Source: an uncultured Paracoccaceae bacterium (lineage in GTDB: Bacteria > Pseudomonadota > Alphaproteobacteria > Rhodobacterales > Rhodobacteraceae). From it: 64,000 nt of DNA. The DNA lies in assembly GCA_947493745.1 (NCBI GenBank), contig CANLSM010000010.1, positions 62,001 through 126,000 of the forward strand, read 5' to 3'. A program made the position numbers and the translations under genes. The notes under the pieces were generated by a model, which had not been told where the DNA came from, searched no databases, and worked only from the letters and a program-made list of their open reading frames with translations. Of this stretch, positions 34,328 through 43,792 are shown piece by piece. The first letter of the stretch is position 1, and the number at the start of each line of letters is the position of its first letter.

Positions 34328-35419
34328 CATACTGCGAACAATATCCATATCGACATCGCGAGAGACGAAACTCTCGCCGATCCCGCGCGCGAGAATGAAG
34401 GCGATCTGCCCGGCTTTCACCTTCTTGTCCTGAGCCATGAGCGCAATCAGACCATCTGCATCGGGCAGATCGCCGGGAATATCACCAAGGTCGGTTTTCA
34501 TGCCCATTGCGCGCAGATGCGCCCGCACCCGGCTCGGGGCTTCCTGCGCACAATGGCCAAGCCTTTGGGACAGCTCGAACGCCAGCGCGCACCCGATGGC
34601 GACCCCCTCGCCATGCAGCAGCCGGTCCGAATAGCCGGTTGCCGCCTCAAGCGCATGGCCGAAGGTATGGCCAAGATTGAGAAGAGCACGGTCGCCCCGC
34701 TCGGTCTCGTCGCGGGCCACGATCTCGGCCTTCATCTCGCAGGAGCGGCGGATCGCCTCGATCCGCAGCGCCTCATCGCCCGAAGCGAGTGCGGGGCCGT
34801 TCATCTCCAGCCAGTCAAAGAACACCTCATCGCCCAGAAGGCCGTATTTCACGACCTCACCATAGCCTGACAGGAACTGCCGCTTCGGGAGCGTGGTCAG
34901 CACATCCGTATCCGCCAGAACCAGTCGGGGCTGATGAAATGCGCCAATCAGGTTTTTGCCGTGCGGTGCGTTGATACCGGTCTTGCCCCCGACCGAACTG
35001 TCCACCTGCGCCAGAAGCGTCGTGGGGATCTGGGCAAAGGCGACGCCCCGGCGCAGAATGGCCGCCGCAAAACCTGCCAGATCGCCAATTACGCCACCTC
35101 CGAAAGCCAGAACAAGGTCGTCACGCTCAATCTGCTGCGACAGCAGCCATTCCACGGCTCGTCCCAGATCAGACCAGTTCTTGGTGGCTTCCCCGGCCGC
35201 CAGAGCCAGCGTTGCATGCGAGATGCCCGCCGCCTCCAACCCGGCCTCCAACGTCTTGAGATGCAGCGAAGCCAAGGTTTCGTCGGTGATGATGGCCACC
35301 TTCGGGCGGGTCAGATGGGGCCCGAGATGCGCGCCTGCCTGCCCCAGCAGGCCGGGCCCGATCAGGATCGGATAGCTGCGATCACCAAGCGCGACTTCAA
35401 GGGTTTTCTGCGGCATCAA
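34286..35419 (-). CDS. aroB: 3-Dehydroquinate synthase
   Basis: Second enzyme of the shikimate pathway, forming 3-dehydroquinate from DAHP with NAD and a metal ion. The 377-residue product shows GGGVIGDLAGFAAAILRRG, PTTLLAQVDSSVGGKTGIN, the metal-binding GYGEVVKYGLL and LNLGHTFGHALE, and the late LLHGEGVAIG histidine. Length is normal. The start (ATG 35419 or 35416) overlaps the aroK end by about 20 bp, so translation is coupled. Confidence 0.96.
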   Translation of the reverse strand: MMPQKTLEVALGDRSYPILIGPGLLGQAGAHLGPHLTRPKVAIITDETLASLHLKTLEAGLEAAGISHATLALAAGEATKNWSDLGRAVEWLLSQQIERDDLVLAFGGGVIGDLAGFAAAILRRGVAFAQIPTTLLAQVDSSVGGKTGINAPHGKNLIGAFHQPRLVLADTDVLTTLPKRQFLSGYGEVVKYGLLGDEVFFDWLEMNGPALASGDEALRIEAIRRSCEMKAEIVARDETERGDRALLNLGHTFGHALEAATGYSDRLLHGEGVAIGCALAFELSQRLGHCAQEAPSRVRAHLRAMGMKTDLGDIPGDLPDADGLIALMAQDKKVKAGQIAFILARGIGESFVSRDVDMDIVRSMLRDALHSPARQRA

Positions 35420-36011
35420 CAGGCTCTTTCGTCAAGGTGGCAAGGCGGTCGGGATGGGCGATGTCATGGGCGCGCACGCCTTCGAGGATACGCCGGACCA
35501 TCAGTTCATGGGCCAGCCCGGTCTCGCTGACAACCCGGATATCGGCAAGGGCATAGGTCGCCCTGCGCTCGTTGAGCAGCCCGCGCAGGATGGATTTCGG
35601 GTTGGGCTGCTGCAGAAGCGGTCGGGTCGGCTTGTCGCGCACCCGGTCCCAGAGCGTCTCAAGATCACCGTCGAGCCAGATCGAAAGGCCTTTCTCGGCG
35701 ACAATCTCCCGAACCTCGGGGGCCATGAACGCCCCGCCACCTGTGGCCAGCACCCCGGGCTCCTGCGACAGAAGACGTGCTACAACCTTGCGCTCGCCAT
35801 CGCGGAAGGACGGCTCGCCCAGTTCCTCGAAGATATCGCGAACAGCCCGGCCCGCCGCCTGTTCGATCTCGTAATCCGAATCCCAGAACGGGACGTCCAG
35901 AAACGCCGCCAGCCGCCGCCCCACCGACGTCTTACCGGCCCCCATCAACCCGACCAGCACCAGCGTCCGGTTGAGCCTGACTGTGAAAGCGGGTTTCGGC
36001 TTTTGCGCCAT
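35397..36011 (-). CDS. aroK: Shikimate kinase
   Basis: Phosphorylates shikimate with ATP. The 204-residue product has Walker A GLMGAGKTSVGRRLA, the shikimate-binding aspartate in DSDYEIEQ, GGGAFM (third motif) and RDKPTRPLL with the lid arginines. The ATG at 36011 (MAQKPKPAF) is used; the frame extends to 36140 without a good start. It heads the aroK-aroB operon and is divergent from a small membrane protein gene. Confidence 0.94.
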   Translation of the reverse strand: MAQKPKPAFTVRLNRTLVLVGLMGAGKTSVGRRLAAFLDVPFWDSDYEIEQAAGRAVRDIFEELGEPSFRDGERKVVARLLSQEPGVLATGGGAFMAPEVREIVAEKGLSIWLDGDLETLWDRVRDKPTRPLLQQPNPKSILRGLLNERRATYALADIRVVSETGLAHELMVRRILEGVRAHDIAHPDRLATLTKEPVDAAENP

Positions 36012-36123
36012 AGTTTTCAAAAGACCTTTGCTTGGGCAATTGATGTAACCCCGATGAGCGGCTAGATTCCAGCGTGAAAAGACAAGTCGCGTTGAAAGCG
36101 CCTTGCAAATGAAGGGCAGTAGT

Positions 36124-36261
36124 ATGGGGCGGGTCCTCAAATACCTATTTTATCTGGTGGTTCTGGCCGGACTTGCCGTCGTCGGCTTTGCGATTTTCTC
36201 GGAGCTTCCGGCACCGAGTTCGGAGACGGTCATCGACGTCACACCGGCTGCAACTCAATGA
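36124..36261 (+). CDS. 45-residue single-helix membrane protein
   Basis: A small gene between aroK and the next protein. Its product is 45 residues: a short basic start (MGRVLKYL), one hydrophobic helix (FYLVVLAGLAVVGFAIF) and a short polar tail (SELPAPSSETVIDVTPAATQ). Its stop codon overlaps the ATG of the next gene by 4 bp, which strongly supports translation. An AGGG site precedes the start. The function is unknown; cotranscription with the TPR-like gene suggests a common role at the membrane. Confidence 0.72.
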   Translation: MGRVLKYLFYLVVLAGLAVVGFAIFSELPAPSSETVIDVTPAATQ

Positions 36262-37784
36262 AGCTGGGGCTTGCAACATTTGCGAGCCTGATCGGGTTCA
36301 GCGCCATGGCCGGGGCAGATGCCCCCCGCAGCGTGATCCCGTGGCTTTCAGAAAGCGTGGTCACCGCGCCTCAGACCGCCGCAAGCACGCCGGATGCCGA
36401 GGGCAGTGGCGAGATCGAGACAACGCTGCTCGACCGGCCCAAGCGTGATGGCATGGGGTTGCTGTCGGCGGCCCAGACCGGGTTTCCCGATGCGCTCTGG
36501 GGTCGAACCTCGGCACTGCGGGTGCGGGGCCTGATCCTGCGCCATCAAAGCGGCGGTGTGCCCGAAGCGCAGGCGCTGTTCCGCAGGATGCTGCTGGCGG
36601 AGACCAAACCGCCGCTCGGGTCCACGGACGCATCTCCGGTGTTTCTCGCCCGGCTCGACCGTCTGATCGCGCAGGGACATCTCGACGCGGCGGAGGTTCT
36701 GGTCAACCAGGCTGGCCTTGACGACCCGGCCATCTTCAGGCGCGCGTTCGATGTGGCGCTGCTGACCGAGCGGTCGGACGGTGTCTGCTCGGCGCTTCTG
36801 GGCAATCCGGGCCTTTCCCCGACATTTCCTGCCCGGGTCTTCTGTCTGGCGCGCGGCGGCGACTGGGACGCGGCCGCACTTACGGTCACGCTGGGCCATG
36901 AACTTGGCGCGATCGAACCGGAGATGGAAGAGCTTCTGGCCCGCTTCCTCGATCCCGAGATTTTCGAGGACGAGGAAGACCCCGAGATCCCCGATCCGCT
37001 CACCCCTCTTGAGTTCGTCCTTCGCGACGCGGTCGCCCTGCCGCGCCCTGTCAAACCACTGCCGCTGGCCTTCTTGCACATCGATGTGGCCGATTACGCA
37101 CCTATGCGGGCCCGGATCGAAGCTGGTGAGCGGCTCATCAGAACCGGTGCGATCGCCTCCACAACGCTTTTCGAGGCTTATCGTGCTGGCAAGCCCGCAT
37201 CCTCAGGCGGCGTCTGGGATCATGCCAAGGTCGTGCAGGATCTCGACCGAGCGCTGGAAAGCGGCGATCCCGCAAGAATCTCAAAGGCTCTGGGCGCTGC
37301 CGACAAGCTCTTCTCCGGGCTGGAGTTGCGCCTGCCGTTTGCGCAGGCCTTTGCAGAGCCTTTGTCGAAACTCGGCACGGATATCGACGACGCGGGCCGG
37401 ATCTTCGAATTGCTGCTGCTGGCGGATGAGCCTGCCGCAGCCAAGGCCCGATTGGGCGGGGCGGGTTCGGCCCTTCTGGTGGCCCTCGCCGATCAGGCGG
37501 CCGACTTGCCGAACCCCACGGCTCCCTCCGCGCTTGAGGCTGCGATCCTGCAGGGTCTGACACGGGACAACCCTCCGACCCAGTCATCCCGTTATATCGA
37601 GGGGCTGTTTGACAACGGGCAGTATGGCGAAGCCCTGCTCAGCACCCTGAATCTGCTCAATTCCGGTTTCGAGATTGACCCCAACGATCTGCAGGGCGCG
37701 CTCTATCTTCTCAGAAAGGCCGGGCTGGAGCGGCCCGCGCGCCGGATCGGTCTGGAATATCTTTTGCTTCAGCCCAAGGGCTGA
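36258..37784 (+). CDS. Exported helical-repeat protein of unknown function
   Basis: A 508-residue protein with an N-terminal signal peptide (MKLGLATFASLIGFSAMAGA). The rest is mostly helical and reads like degenerate TPR-type repeats (LRVRGLILRHQSGGVPEAQALFRRML, LARLDRLIAQGHLDAAEVLV, DWDAAALTVTLGHEL), with an acidic patch FEDEEDPEIPDP in the middle. I do not recognise a named family. It overlaps the 45-residue gene by 4 bp upstream and lies 5 bp before xerD, so all three are probably one transcript. It is likely periplasmic and protein-binding. Confidence 0.75.
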   Translation: MKLGLATFASLIGFSAMAGADAPRSVIPWLSESVVTAPQTAASTPDAEGSGEIETTLLDRPKRDGMGLLSAAQTGFPDALWGRTSALRVRGLILRHQSGGVPEAQALFRRMLLAETKPPLGSTDASPVFLARLDRLIAQGHLDAAEVLVNQAGLDDPAIFRRAFDVALLTERSDGVCSALLGNPGLSPTFPARVFCLARGGDWDAAALTVTLGHELGAIEPEMEELLARFLDPEIFEDEEDPEIPDPLTPLEFVLRDAVALPRPVKPLPLAFLHIDVADYAPMRARIEAGERLIRTGAIASTTLFEAYRAGKPASSGGVWDHAKVVQDLDRALESGDPARISKALGAADKLFSGLELRLPFAQAFAEPLSKLGTDIDDAGRIFELLLLADEPAAAKARLGGAGSALLVALADQAADLPNPTAPSALEAAILQGLTRDNPPTQSSRYIEGLFDNGQYGEALLSTLNLLNSGFEIDPNDLQGALYLLRKAGLERPARRIGLEYLLLQPKG

Positions 37785-37789
37785 GGAAG

Positions 37790-38713
37790 ATGTCCCACCC
37801 CTGGTTTGCCCTTCATCTTGATGCCTTGCAGGCCGAACAGGACGCAGCGCGCAATACGCTTGAGGCCTATGCCCGCGATCTGCGGGACTTTGCCGCCTTC
37901 GTGGCCAGCAGGGGCCTGGACATTGCCTCGCTTGACCGATCGGTCATCGAGGCCTACCTGATCGCAGCAGAAGCAGAGGGGCTGGCCGTGGCGACGCGGG
38001 CACGGCGTCTGTCCTCTATCAGGCAACTCTATCGCTTTGCCTTTTCCGAAGGCCTTCGGGAAGATGACCCTGCCGCCTTGATCAAGGGGCCGAAACAGGC
38101 CCGCAAGCTGCCCGACACGCTGTCTCTGGATGATGTCTCGTCCATGCTGGAGGCCGCAGGTCAGACCGGGCGTTCCAAGTCTGACCGGGCGCGGAACCTC
38201 AGCCTCATGGAGGTGCTTTATGCGACCGGGTTGCGCGTCACCGAACTGGTGTCGCTGCCGGTCGCCGCCGTTCGTGGCGATCCGCGCATGATCCTTATCC
38301 GCGGAAAGGGCGGGCGAGAGCGGATGGTGCCTCTCTCGCCTCCGGCGCGGGAGGCGCTGGCGGACTGGCTGAGGATGCGGGATGCCGAAGAGGCGTTGCG
38401 CGAGGAAAACGGCCACCCGGCCTCGGCTTTTCTCTTTCCCTCACGTGGCAAGACCGGATATCTGACCCGGGTGCGGTTCTACTCGTTGATCAAGGAGATC
38501 GCCGTCAACGCAAAGGTCGATCCATCCCGTGTCAGCCCGCATGCCCTGCGCCACGCTTTCGCTACGCATCTGCTGGCCAATGGTGCCGATCTCAGGGCCA
38601 TTCAGATCCTGCTTGGTCATGCAGATGTGGCCACGACCGAGATCTACACACATGTGCTGGAAGAGCGCCTCAAGGAGCTGGTTCTGGAACATCATCCAAT
38701 TGCGGGCGCCTGA
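37790..38713 (+). CDS. xerD: Tyrosine recombinase XerD
   Basis: Partner of XerC in resolving chromosome dimers; its catalysis is switched on by FtsK. The 307-residue product has the N-terminal domain (TLEAYARDLRDFAAFV) and the catalytic set R149 (ATGLRVTEL), K in GKGGRER, HALRHAFATHLL, LLGHAD and the nucleophile Y286 in TTEIYTHV. The phrase ANGADLRAIQILLGHADVATTEIYTHV is the XerD form. Its end overlaps the convergent phosphoesterase-like gene by 44 bp. Confidence 0.94.
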   Translation: MSHPWFALHLDALQAEQDAARNTLEAYARDLRDFAAFVASRGLDIASLDRSVIEAYLIAAEAEGLAVATRARRLSSIRQLYRFAFSEGLREDDPAALIKGPKQARKLPDTLSLDDVSSMLEAAGQTGRSKSDRARNLSLMEVLYATGLRVTELVSLPVAAVRGDPRMILIRGKGGRERMVPLSPPAREALADWLRMRDAEEALREENGHPASAFLFPSRGKTGYLTRVRFYSLIKEIAVNAKVDPSRVSPHALRHAFATHLLANGADLRAIQILLGHADVATTEIYTHVLEERLKELVLEHHPIAGA

Positions 38714-39482
38714 GCGCCCTGGGCAGCACATCCTCGGACGGCCAGAATCCACTGATCAGCGATTTTTCATAGCCCTGGGTCAGCCCGGCCTTGATCATAG
38801 CCCGCGCGGCGGCATGGTGATCGTAGGCGAGCCGCCGAAGACTGACCCGCCCGTCTTCCAGCAGCATGCATTCGGTACGGGTGTTGCCATCGTTCGGTGG
38901 CATCCCGATCACCCCTGCGTTCAGCCAGTCGGTCGCGCCAATTCTCCGCCTGAAGGCAATGCCCGAATGCCCCGAGATCACCACATCCACCGGACCGACC
39001 TCACGGATCAGCAATGCGATCTCGGCGGCCAGTTCCTCCTGCGGCGAGACCGACCAGAGGAACCGGTTCACAGCCGATGCCCCGCCATGGATGACAGCAA
39101 AACGTCTGCCCTGATGTGTGAAGACGATCCGGTCGGGACAAGCCGCCATCCAGTCCCGGCTCTCGGCAGAGACATGTCGCACGGCATGCGCATACCAGCC
39201 GCGTGACAGCAGCGAACAGGTCGTGCCTTCGTCAAACCCGCAGCCGCAATCATCCGCGCCTTCGGCAAGCTGCGCTTCGCAATTGCCCTTCACGGTGGGG
39301 ATACCTGCCTCTCTCATCAGGGAGACACAAGCCTCGCCGTCAGCCCCATAGGCCACGACATCACCGGTGCAGATCGCGTCTGCCCCGATGTCCAGAAGCG
39401 CCTGCAAGGCCTGAAGATTGGAGTACGGACCACCAAAGAGCAGCAGTGGCCCGTCGAGAACCCCAAGATCGGTGATCTTCAC
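38670..39482 (-). CDS. Metallophosphoesterase-like protein lacking key metal ligands
   Basis: A 270-residue protein with the calcineurin-like phosphoesterase layout: GDVVAYGADGEACV, VKGNCE, FAVIHGGAS and VVISGHSG all appear in order. But motif I, normally DxHGN, reads GGPYSN, losing both the Asp and the His, and the last motif GHxH reads GHSG. A cysteine pair DCGCG follows the GNCE motif. The protein may therefore bind metal differently or be non-catalytic. It is closest in layout to the YfcE/Ap4A-like group. It stands alone, convergent with xerD. Confidence 0.75.
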   Translation of the reverse strand: MKITDLGVLDGPLLLFGGPYSNLQALQALLDIGADAICTGDVVAYGADGEACVSLMREAGIPTVKGNCEAQLAEGADDCGCGFDEGTTCSLLSRGWYAHAVRHVSAESRDWMAACPDRIVFTHQGRRFAVIHGGASAVNRFLWSVSPQEELAAEIALLIREVGPVDVVISGHSGIAFRRRIGATDWLNAGVIGMPPNDGNTRTECMLLEDGRVSLRRLAYDHHAAARAMIKAGLTQGYEKSLISGFWPSEDVLPRALRRPQLDDVPEPAP

Positions 39483-39561
39483 GCCTGTCTCCTCTTGCCC
39501 AAGCGGCGGGAAATATCAGATAAGCATAAGTCCGGAAAACAGTTTAGGATCTGACACCAAG

Positions 39562-40866
39562 ATGGAAAGCGAGATTGCGACGTGGGATGTGGCCCTCTGG
39601 GGAACGGTGGCCGCTATTCTGGCGCTCCTGATGTTCTCGGCCTTCTTCTCAGGCTCCGAGACGGCACTCACAGCCGCCAGTCGAGGCAAACTGCGGACCA
39701 TGTCCGACAAGGGCACACGCGGCGCCGAGACAGCATTGCGGCTGCGCGAGGATGATGAGCGGCTGATCGGTGCCGTGCTTCTGGGCAACAACCTGGTGAA
39801 TATCCTTGCGACGTCTCTGGCGACGAGCCTGTTGACACTGCTCTTCGGCGACAGCGGTGTGGCACTTGCGACGCTGGTGATGACCCTTCTTGTGCTGATC
39901 TTTGCAGAGGTGCTGCCGAAGACCTACGCGATCACCAACCCCGAAACCGCGGCCGCCCGTGTCTCGCCGGTGATTTCGCTGGTCGTGCGGGTTCTCGCCC
40001 CCATCGTCAATGCGGTGCGCTTCCTCGTCCGCTGCATCCTGCAGCTTTTCGGCGTGGAGACGGACCCGTCCACCAACTTTCTGGCCGCCCAGGACGAGAT
40101 TGCGGGCGCAATTGCGCTGCATCACTCAGAAGGCGCCGTTGAGAAGGATGATCGTGACCGGCTGCTCGGTGCACTTGACCTGAAGGACCGTGAGGTCGAA
40201 GAGATCATGTTGCATCGCCAGAACATCGAGATGCTTGATGCGGACGCCCCGCCGCAGGAGATCCTGTCGGCCTGCCTGTCGTCTCCCTACACCCGCATCC
40301 CCGTCTATAAGGACGAGCAGGAGAACATCGTCGGTGTCGTTCACGCAAAGGACCTTCTGCGCGCGGTCGACAAGCTGGTGCGCGGCACGACCGACGGAAT
40401 TGACGCACTGGAGAAATTCGACGTTATGGACGTGGCGATGGAGCCCTATTTTGTGCCCGAGACCACATCTCTCGACGATCAGATGCGCGAGTTTCTGCGC
40501 CGGAAGTCACATTTTGCGCTGGTTGTCGATGAGTACGGCGCGCTGCAAGGTCTGATCACGCTGGAGGATATCCTTGAAGAGATCGTCGGCGAAATCGCCG
40601 ACGAGCATGACGAGGAGGAGGATGCCCTCACGCAGAGCCGCGACGGCTCGGTGCTTGTGGATGGTGGCATGACGATCCGCGATCTTAACCGGACCTGCGA
40701 CTGGTCGCTGCCCGATGACGAGGCCAACACCATCGCCGGTCTCGTCATCCACGAGGCGCAGGCGATCCCGGTTCAGGGACAGGTCTTCACCTTCCACGGG
40801 TTCCGCTTCGAGGTGGTGGAGCGGGAGCGAAACCGGCTCACGCAGATCAAGGTTCGCAAGGTCTGA
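39562..40866 (+). CDS. HlyC/CorC-family protein (DUF21, CBS pair, CorC_HlyC domains)
   Basis: A 434-residue inner-membrane protein. The DUF21 domain (residues 1-190) has three to four helices and the mark FSAFFSGSETALTAASRGKL. Two CBS domains follow (from EIMLHRQNIEML and from VMDVAMEPYFVPETT, with VDEYGALQGLITLEDILEEIVG). The C-terminal transporter-associated domain contains DEANTIAGLVIHEAQAIP. Members are linked to magnesium or cobalt resistance, or to membrane repair. The ATG at 39562 starts the first membrane segment; the upstream frame is over the phosphoesterase gene. Confidence 0.88.
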   Translation: MESEIATWDVALWGTVAAILALLMFSAFFSGSETALTAASRGKLRTMSDKGTRGAETALRLREDDERLIGAVLLGNNLVNILATSLATSLLTLLFGDSGVALATLVMTLLVLIFAEVLPKTYAITNPETAAARVSPVISLVVRVLAPIVNAVRFLVRCILQLFGVETDPSTNFLAAQDEIAGAIALHHSEGAVEKDDRDRLLGALDLKDREVEEIMLHRQNIEMLDADAPPQEILSACLSSPYTRIPVYKDEQENIVGVVHAKDLLRAVDKLVRGTTDGIDALEKFDVMDVAMEPYFVPETTSLDDQMREFLRRKSHFALVVDEYGALQGLITLEDILEEIVGEIADEHDEEEDALTQSRDGSVLVDGGMTIRDLNRTCDWSLPDDEANTIAGLVIHEAQAIPVQGQVFTFHGFRFEVVERERNRLTQIKVRKV

Positions 40867-41931
40867 TCAGGAGGCCTTCTGGGCGGCTCTCACCTGCGCG
40901 AATGACAGGAGCTTGCGCTGGCTTTCGTCCCACAGATGCAATCGGGCGCAGGCAAAGCTTTCCCTGAGGCTGAGCTGCTGCGCCTCCGCCAGTTCCCGGT
41001 GATCGCGCAGAACCTCCGTCAGACGGTAAAACGGGATCCGGCTATAGAGGTGATGCACATGGTGAATTCCGATATTCGCCGTCATCCACTGCAGCACCGG
41101 TGGCAGAACGTAATGTGAGCTTCCATGCAGCGCCGCATCATGCACCTGCCAGTCATCGTTGGTGTCCCAGTGCGCCTCTTCGAACTGATGCTGTACGTAG
41201 AAGAGCCACACGCCGATTGTCGCCCCGATGATCGAGGTCGGAAGGAATATGAACAGGATCGGCATCAGCCCGCCGAAATAGGCAATCAGGAACAGGATCA
41301 CGAATATCACCGCGTTTGTTCCCATAGCGCTGACCCAGTACTTCCAGCCCGCCCGCATCAGCCCAAGCGGCAAGCGGTTCTGCAGCAAAAACAGATAACT
41401 GGGTGCCAGTCCGAACAGGAAAAACGGGTTGCGATAGGTCCGGTACTGCAACCGGCCCAGCCGCGTCTTGCCCAGATATTCGTCCACCGTCAGCGTGCTG
41501 ATCTCGCCAATGCCGCGCTTGTCGAGGTTCCCCGAGGCCGCATGATGGATGGAATGGGTCCGGCGCCAGACATCATAAGGCGTGAGCGTCAGGACACCTA
41601 AGGCACGCCCCACCCAGTCGCTCACCTGCGAGTTTGAGAAAAACGAGCCATGACCGCAGTCATGCTGGATCGCAAAGAGCCGCACCAGAAAAAGCGCATT
41701 CAGCACCGAGATGAAGAAGGCGAGCACATAGCTGACCGACAAGGCCCACCAGGCAATCCCCCAAAGGGCAAGGAATGGCGCAATGCTCACACACAGCTCG
41801 AACACGCTGCGTATCGGATCAGGGTTGCGGTATTTTGCAAGGATCTGAACCCATGCCTGGGCGGGTCCCGAGGACCCGGTCGATTTGGAAGAGGACACGC
41901 GTGTAAGGGCTTTCTTCTTGGTACGTCTCAA
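40867..41931 (-). CDS. Membrane fatty acid desaturase
   Basis: A 354-residue acyl-lipid desaturase with the three histidine boxes of the di-iron site: HDCGHGSFF (box 1), HSIHHAASG (box 2) and HHVHHLYSRIP (box 3), plus an upstream Q-H in YVQHQFEEAHW. Four or so membrane helices are visible. It introduces a double bond in membrane acyl chains; the boxes resemble the delta-12/omega-6 type, but regiochemistry is not certain. The first 30 residues are basic and Ser-rich. Its 3' end abuts the convergent CorC gene with no spacer. Confidence 0.87.
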   Translation of the reverse strand: MRRTKKKALTRVSSSKSTGSSGPAQAWVQILAKYRNPDPIRSVFELCVSIAPFLALWGIAWWALSVSYVLAFFISVLNALFLVRLFAIQHDCGHGSFFSNSQVSDWVGRALGVLTLTPYDVWRRTHSIHHAASGNLDKRGIGEISTLTVDEYLGKTRLGRLQYRTYRNPFFLFGLAPSYLFLLQNRLPLGLMRAGWKYWVSAMGTNAVIFVILFLIAYFGGLMPILFIFLPTSIIGATIGVWLFYVQHQFEEAHWDTNDDWQVHDAALHGSSHYVLPPVLQWMTANIGIHHVHHLYSRIPFYRLTEVLRDHRELAEAQQLSLRESFACARLHLWDESQRKLLSFAQVRAAQKAS

Positions 41932-42004
41932 GTGATTAGACTAAGATGCAAGTTTGGCAAGGAGAAAGCCTGTATTGGGTTGAATTGTGGCGATCATCGA
42001 GGCT

Positions 42005-43537
42005 TTACCGCCCCTTGAAAAGCCCACCCAGAATGCCACGGATCATACGCTGTCCGGACCGGGTCGAAACCGTGCGTATGGCTGACTTCACCAGCGTCTG
42101 GGTGATCGTGTCGCTGCGCGAACTGCGCTTGGTGCTGCGTGTGTCCTTCTCGTATCGCCGCGCCTTCTGAAACTCCCGCTCTTCCTCGGCCGCGCGCACG
42201 CTTTCCGCTTCGGCCTGCGCAGCTTCCTCGGCCGCTTTCTCGGCGCGGGCCTGCAGCATCTCGTAGGCGCTTTCGCGGTCCTTAGGTGTCTCGTACAGCC
42301 CGGCAAGCGGCGAGTTCGCCATGAAGGCTTTGCGCTCGGTCTCGTCAATCGGACCAAGCTGCGAGGATGGAGGACGGATCAGGGTGCGTTGCACCATCGA
42401 GGGCACCGCCTTGGCCTCCAGCAGCGAGACCACCGCCTCGCCCGTGCCGACATCGCGGATCGCGTCCTCTGTATCGAAGTCGGGGTTCGGCCGGAAAGTC
42501 TCTGCCGCCGCTTTCAGCGCCTTGAGGTCGCGCGGCGTGAAGGAACGCAGGGCATGCTGTACCCGGTTGCCAAGCTGGCCCAGAATGTCGGCAGGCACAT
42601 CATCGGGGTTCTGGGTGATGAAGAAGACACCGACACCCTTGGAACGGATCAGGCGGGCCACCTGCTCCACCTTTTCGATCAGCGCCTTGGGAGCATCCTC
42701 GAAGAGCAGATGCGCCTCATCGAAAAAGAATACGAATTTGGGTTTGTCCGGGTTGCCGACCTCGGGCAGTTCCTCGAACAACTCCGACAGCAGCCACAAA
42801 AGGAAGGTGCCGTAGAGCCGGGGCGCGCCCATCAGCTTGTCGGCGGCCAGAACATTGATCCGTCCCTGCCCGCCCGGCGTGGTCGCGATCATGTCTGAGA
42901 GCTGCAACGCCGGCTCGCCGAAGAAATCAGCAGCACCCTGGTTTTCCAGCACGATGAGCCGTCTCTGAATCGCACCTATCGAGGCGGTCGAGATGTTGCC
43001 ATAGCGCAGGGAGACCTCTTTCGCGTTCTCTCCCAGCCAGACCAGAAGCGCCTGCAAATCCTTGAGATCGAGCAGATGCAGGCCTTCCTCGTCAGCCAGC
43101 CGGAAGGCAATGTTGAGAATGCCCTCCTGCGCCTCCGTGAGTTCCATCAGACGAGAGAGGAGCAACGGCCCCATCTCGGCAATCGTTGTGCGGACGGGAT
43201 GCCCCTTCTCACCGAACATGTCCCAGAAGACGACCGGGAAATCCTCGTAATCATAGTCATCGAAATTGATCGTGGCGGCGCGCTTCATGAACGCCTCATG
43301 CAGTTTGAAATCCGCACGGCCCGGTTTGGCGAGCCCCGAGAGATCGCCCTTCACATCCGCGAGAAAGACAGGCACGCCTGCCTTGGAAAAGCTTTCGGCC
43401 AGTATCTGCAAAGTAACGGTCTTGCCGGTTCCGGTCGCGCCAGCAATCAATCCGTGGCGGTTGCCGTACTTCAAAAGCAGTGATTGCGCCTCGCCATAGT
43501 CCTTGCCACCGCCGCCTACGAAGATGCTGTCCGACAC
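42005..43537 (-). CDS. HerA-like ATPase, DUF853 family
   Basis: A 510-residue cytoplasmic ATPase of the YjgR/DUF853 group related to HerA helicases. Walker A is [13 protein letters not shown] (near residue 35), Walker B is [12 protein letters not shown], and the sensor region [21 protein letters not shown] with an arginine is typical. The C-terminal 90 residues form a charged Ala/Glu/Arg-rich coiled region ([19 protein letters not shown]), then a basic tail. The biological role is unknown; there is no NurA nuclease nearby. It faces away from the small-RNA region. Confidence 0.85.
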   Translation of the reverse strand: MSDSIFVGGGGKDYGEAQSLLLKYGNRHGLIAGATGTGKTVTLQILAESFSKAGVPVFLADVKGDLSGLAKPGRADFKLHEAFMKRAATINFDDYDYEDFPVVFWDMFGEKGHPVRTTIAEMGPLLLSRLMELTEAQEGILNIAFRLADEEGLHLLDLKDLQALLVWLGENAKEVSLRYGNISTASIGAIQRRLIVLENQGAADFFGEPALQLSDMIATTPGGQGRINVLAADKLMGAPRLYGTFLLWLLSELFEELPEVGNPDKPKFVFFFDEAHLLFEDAPKALIEKVEQVARLIRSKGVGVFFITQNPDDVPADILGQLGNRVQHALRSFTPRDLKALKAAAETFRPNPDFDTEDAIRDVGTGEAVVSLLEAKAVPSMVQRTLIRPPSSQLGPIDETERKAFMANSPLAGLYETPKDRESAYEMLQARAEKAAEEAAQAEAESVRAAEEEREFQKARRYEKDTRSTKRSSRSDTITQTLVKSAIRTVSTRSGQRMIRGILGGLFKGR

Positions 43538-43594
43538 GATATTTCCTCACTGCCCGTTTGTGATTTTTGCAACATACATTGTTAACCATTGCAT

Positions 43595-43688
43595 GCCATA
43601 GTGACCACAACATTGCGAGGCAGATTGTCATGTGATGTTGACTTCCTCCCTGTTGAACTGGCCGCGCCTTTTGGTGCGGCTTTTTTTT
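43595..43688 (+). ncRNA. Candidate small RNA 1 with anti-Shine-Dalgarno-like loop
   Basis: A strong plus-strand terminator (43661-43688) has no gene upstream on its strand, so it should end a short RNA. The proposed transcript contains GACTTCCTCCCTG (43640-43652), a pyrimidine stretch complementary to ribosome binding sites, as seen in the CcsR-type small RNAs of Rhodobacterales. The 5' end is uncertain because I see no convincing -10/-35 pair; 43595 is only an estimate. Confidence 0.5.
43661..43688 (+). terminator. Rho-independent terminator of small RNA 1
   Basis: GCCGCGCC (43661-43668) pairs with GGTGCGGC (43673-43680) through eight pairs including one G-U, loop TTTT, followed by eight T residues (43681-43688). 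No open reading frame precedes it on this strand. It is not a good terminator for the minus strand. Confidence 0.85.
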
Positions 43689-43756
43689 GGTAACGCTGTC
43701 ACGAACAGTTTTCCGGAAAATCTCCTCAGAATCCCGTTTTGTTCCGTTTACCGCTG

Positions 43757-43785
43757 TTGACGAGGCCAAAAACTCGCCCTAGCTT
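43757..43785 (+). promoter_or_regulatory. Sigma-70-type promoter of small RNA 2
   Basis: TTGACG at 43757-43762 and TAGCTT at 43780-43785 are separated by 17 bp. The predicted start is near 43792, and a terminator ends at 43866. Confidence 0.6.
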
Positions 43786-43792
43786 ACGTTCC

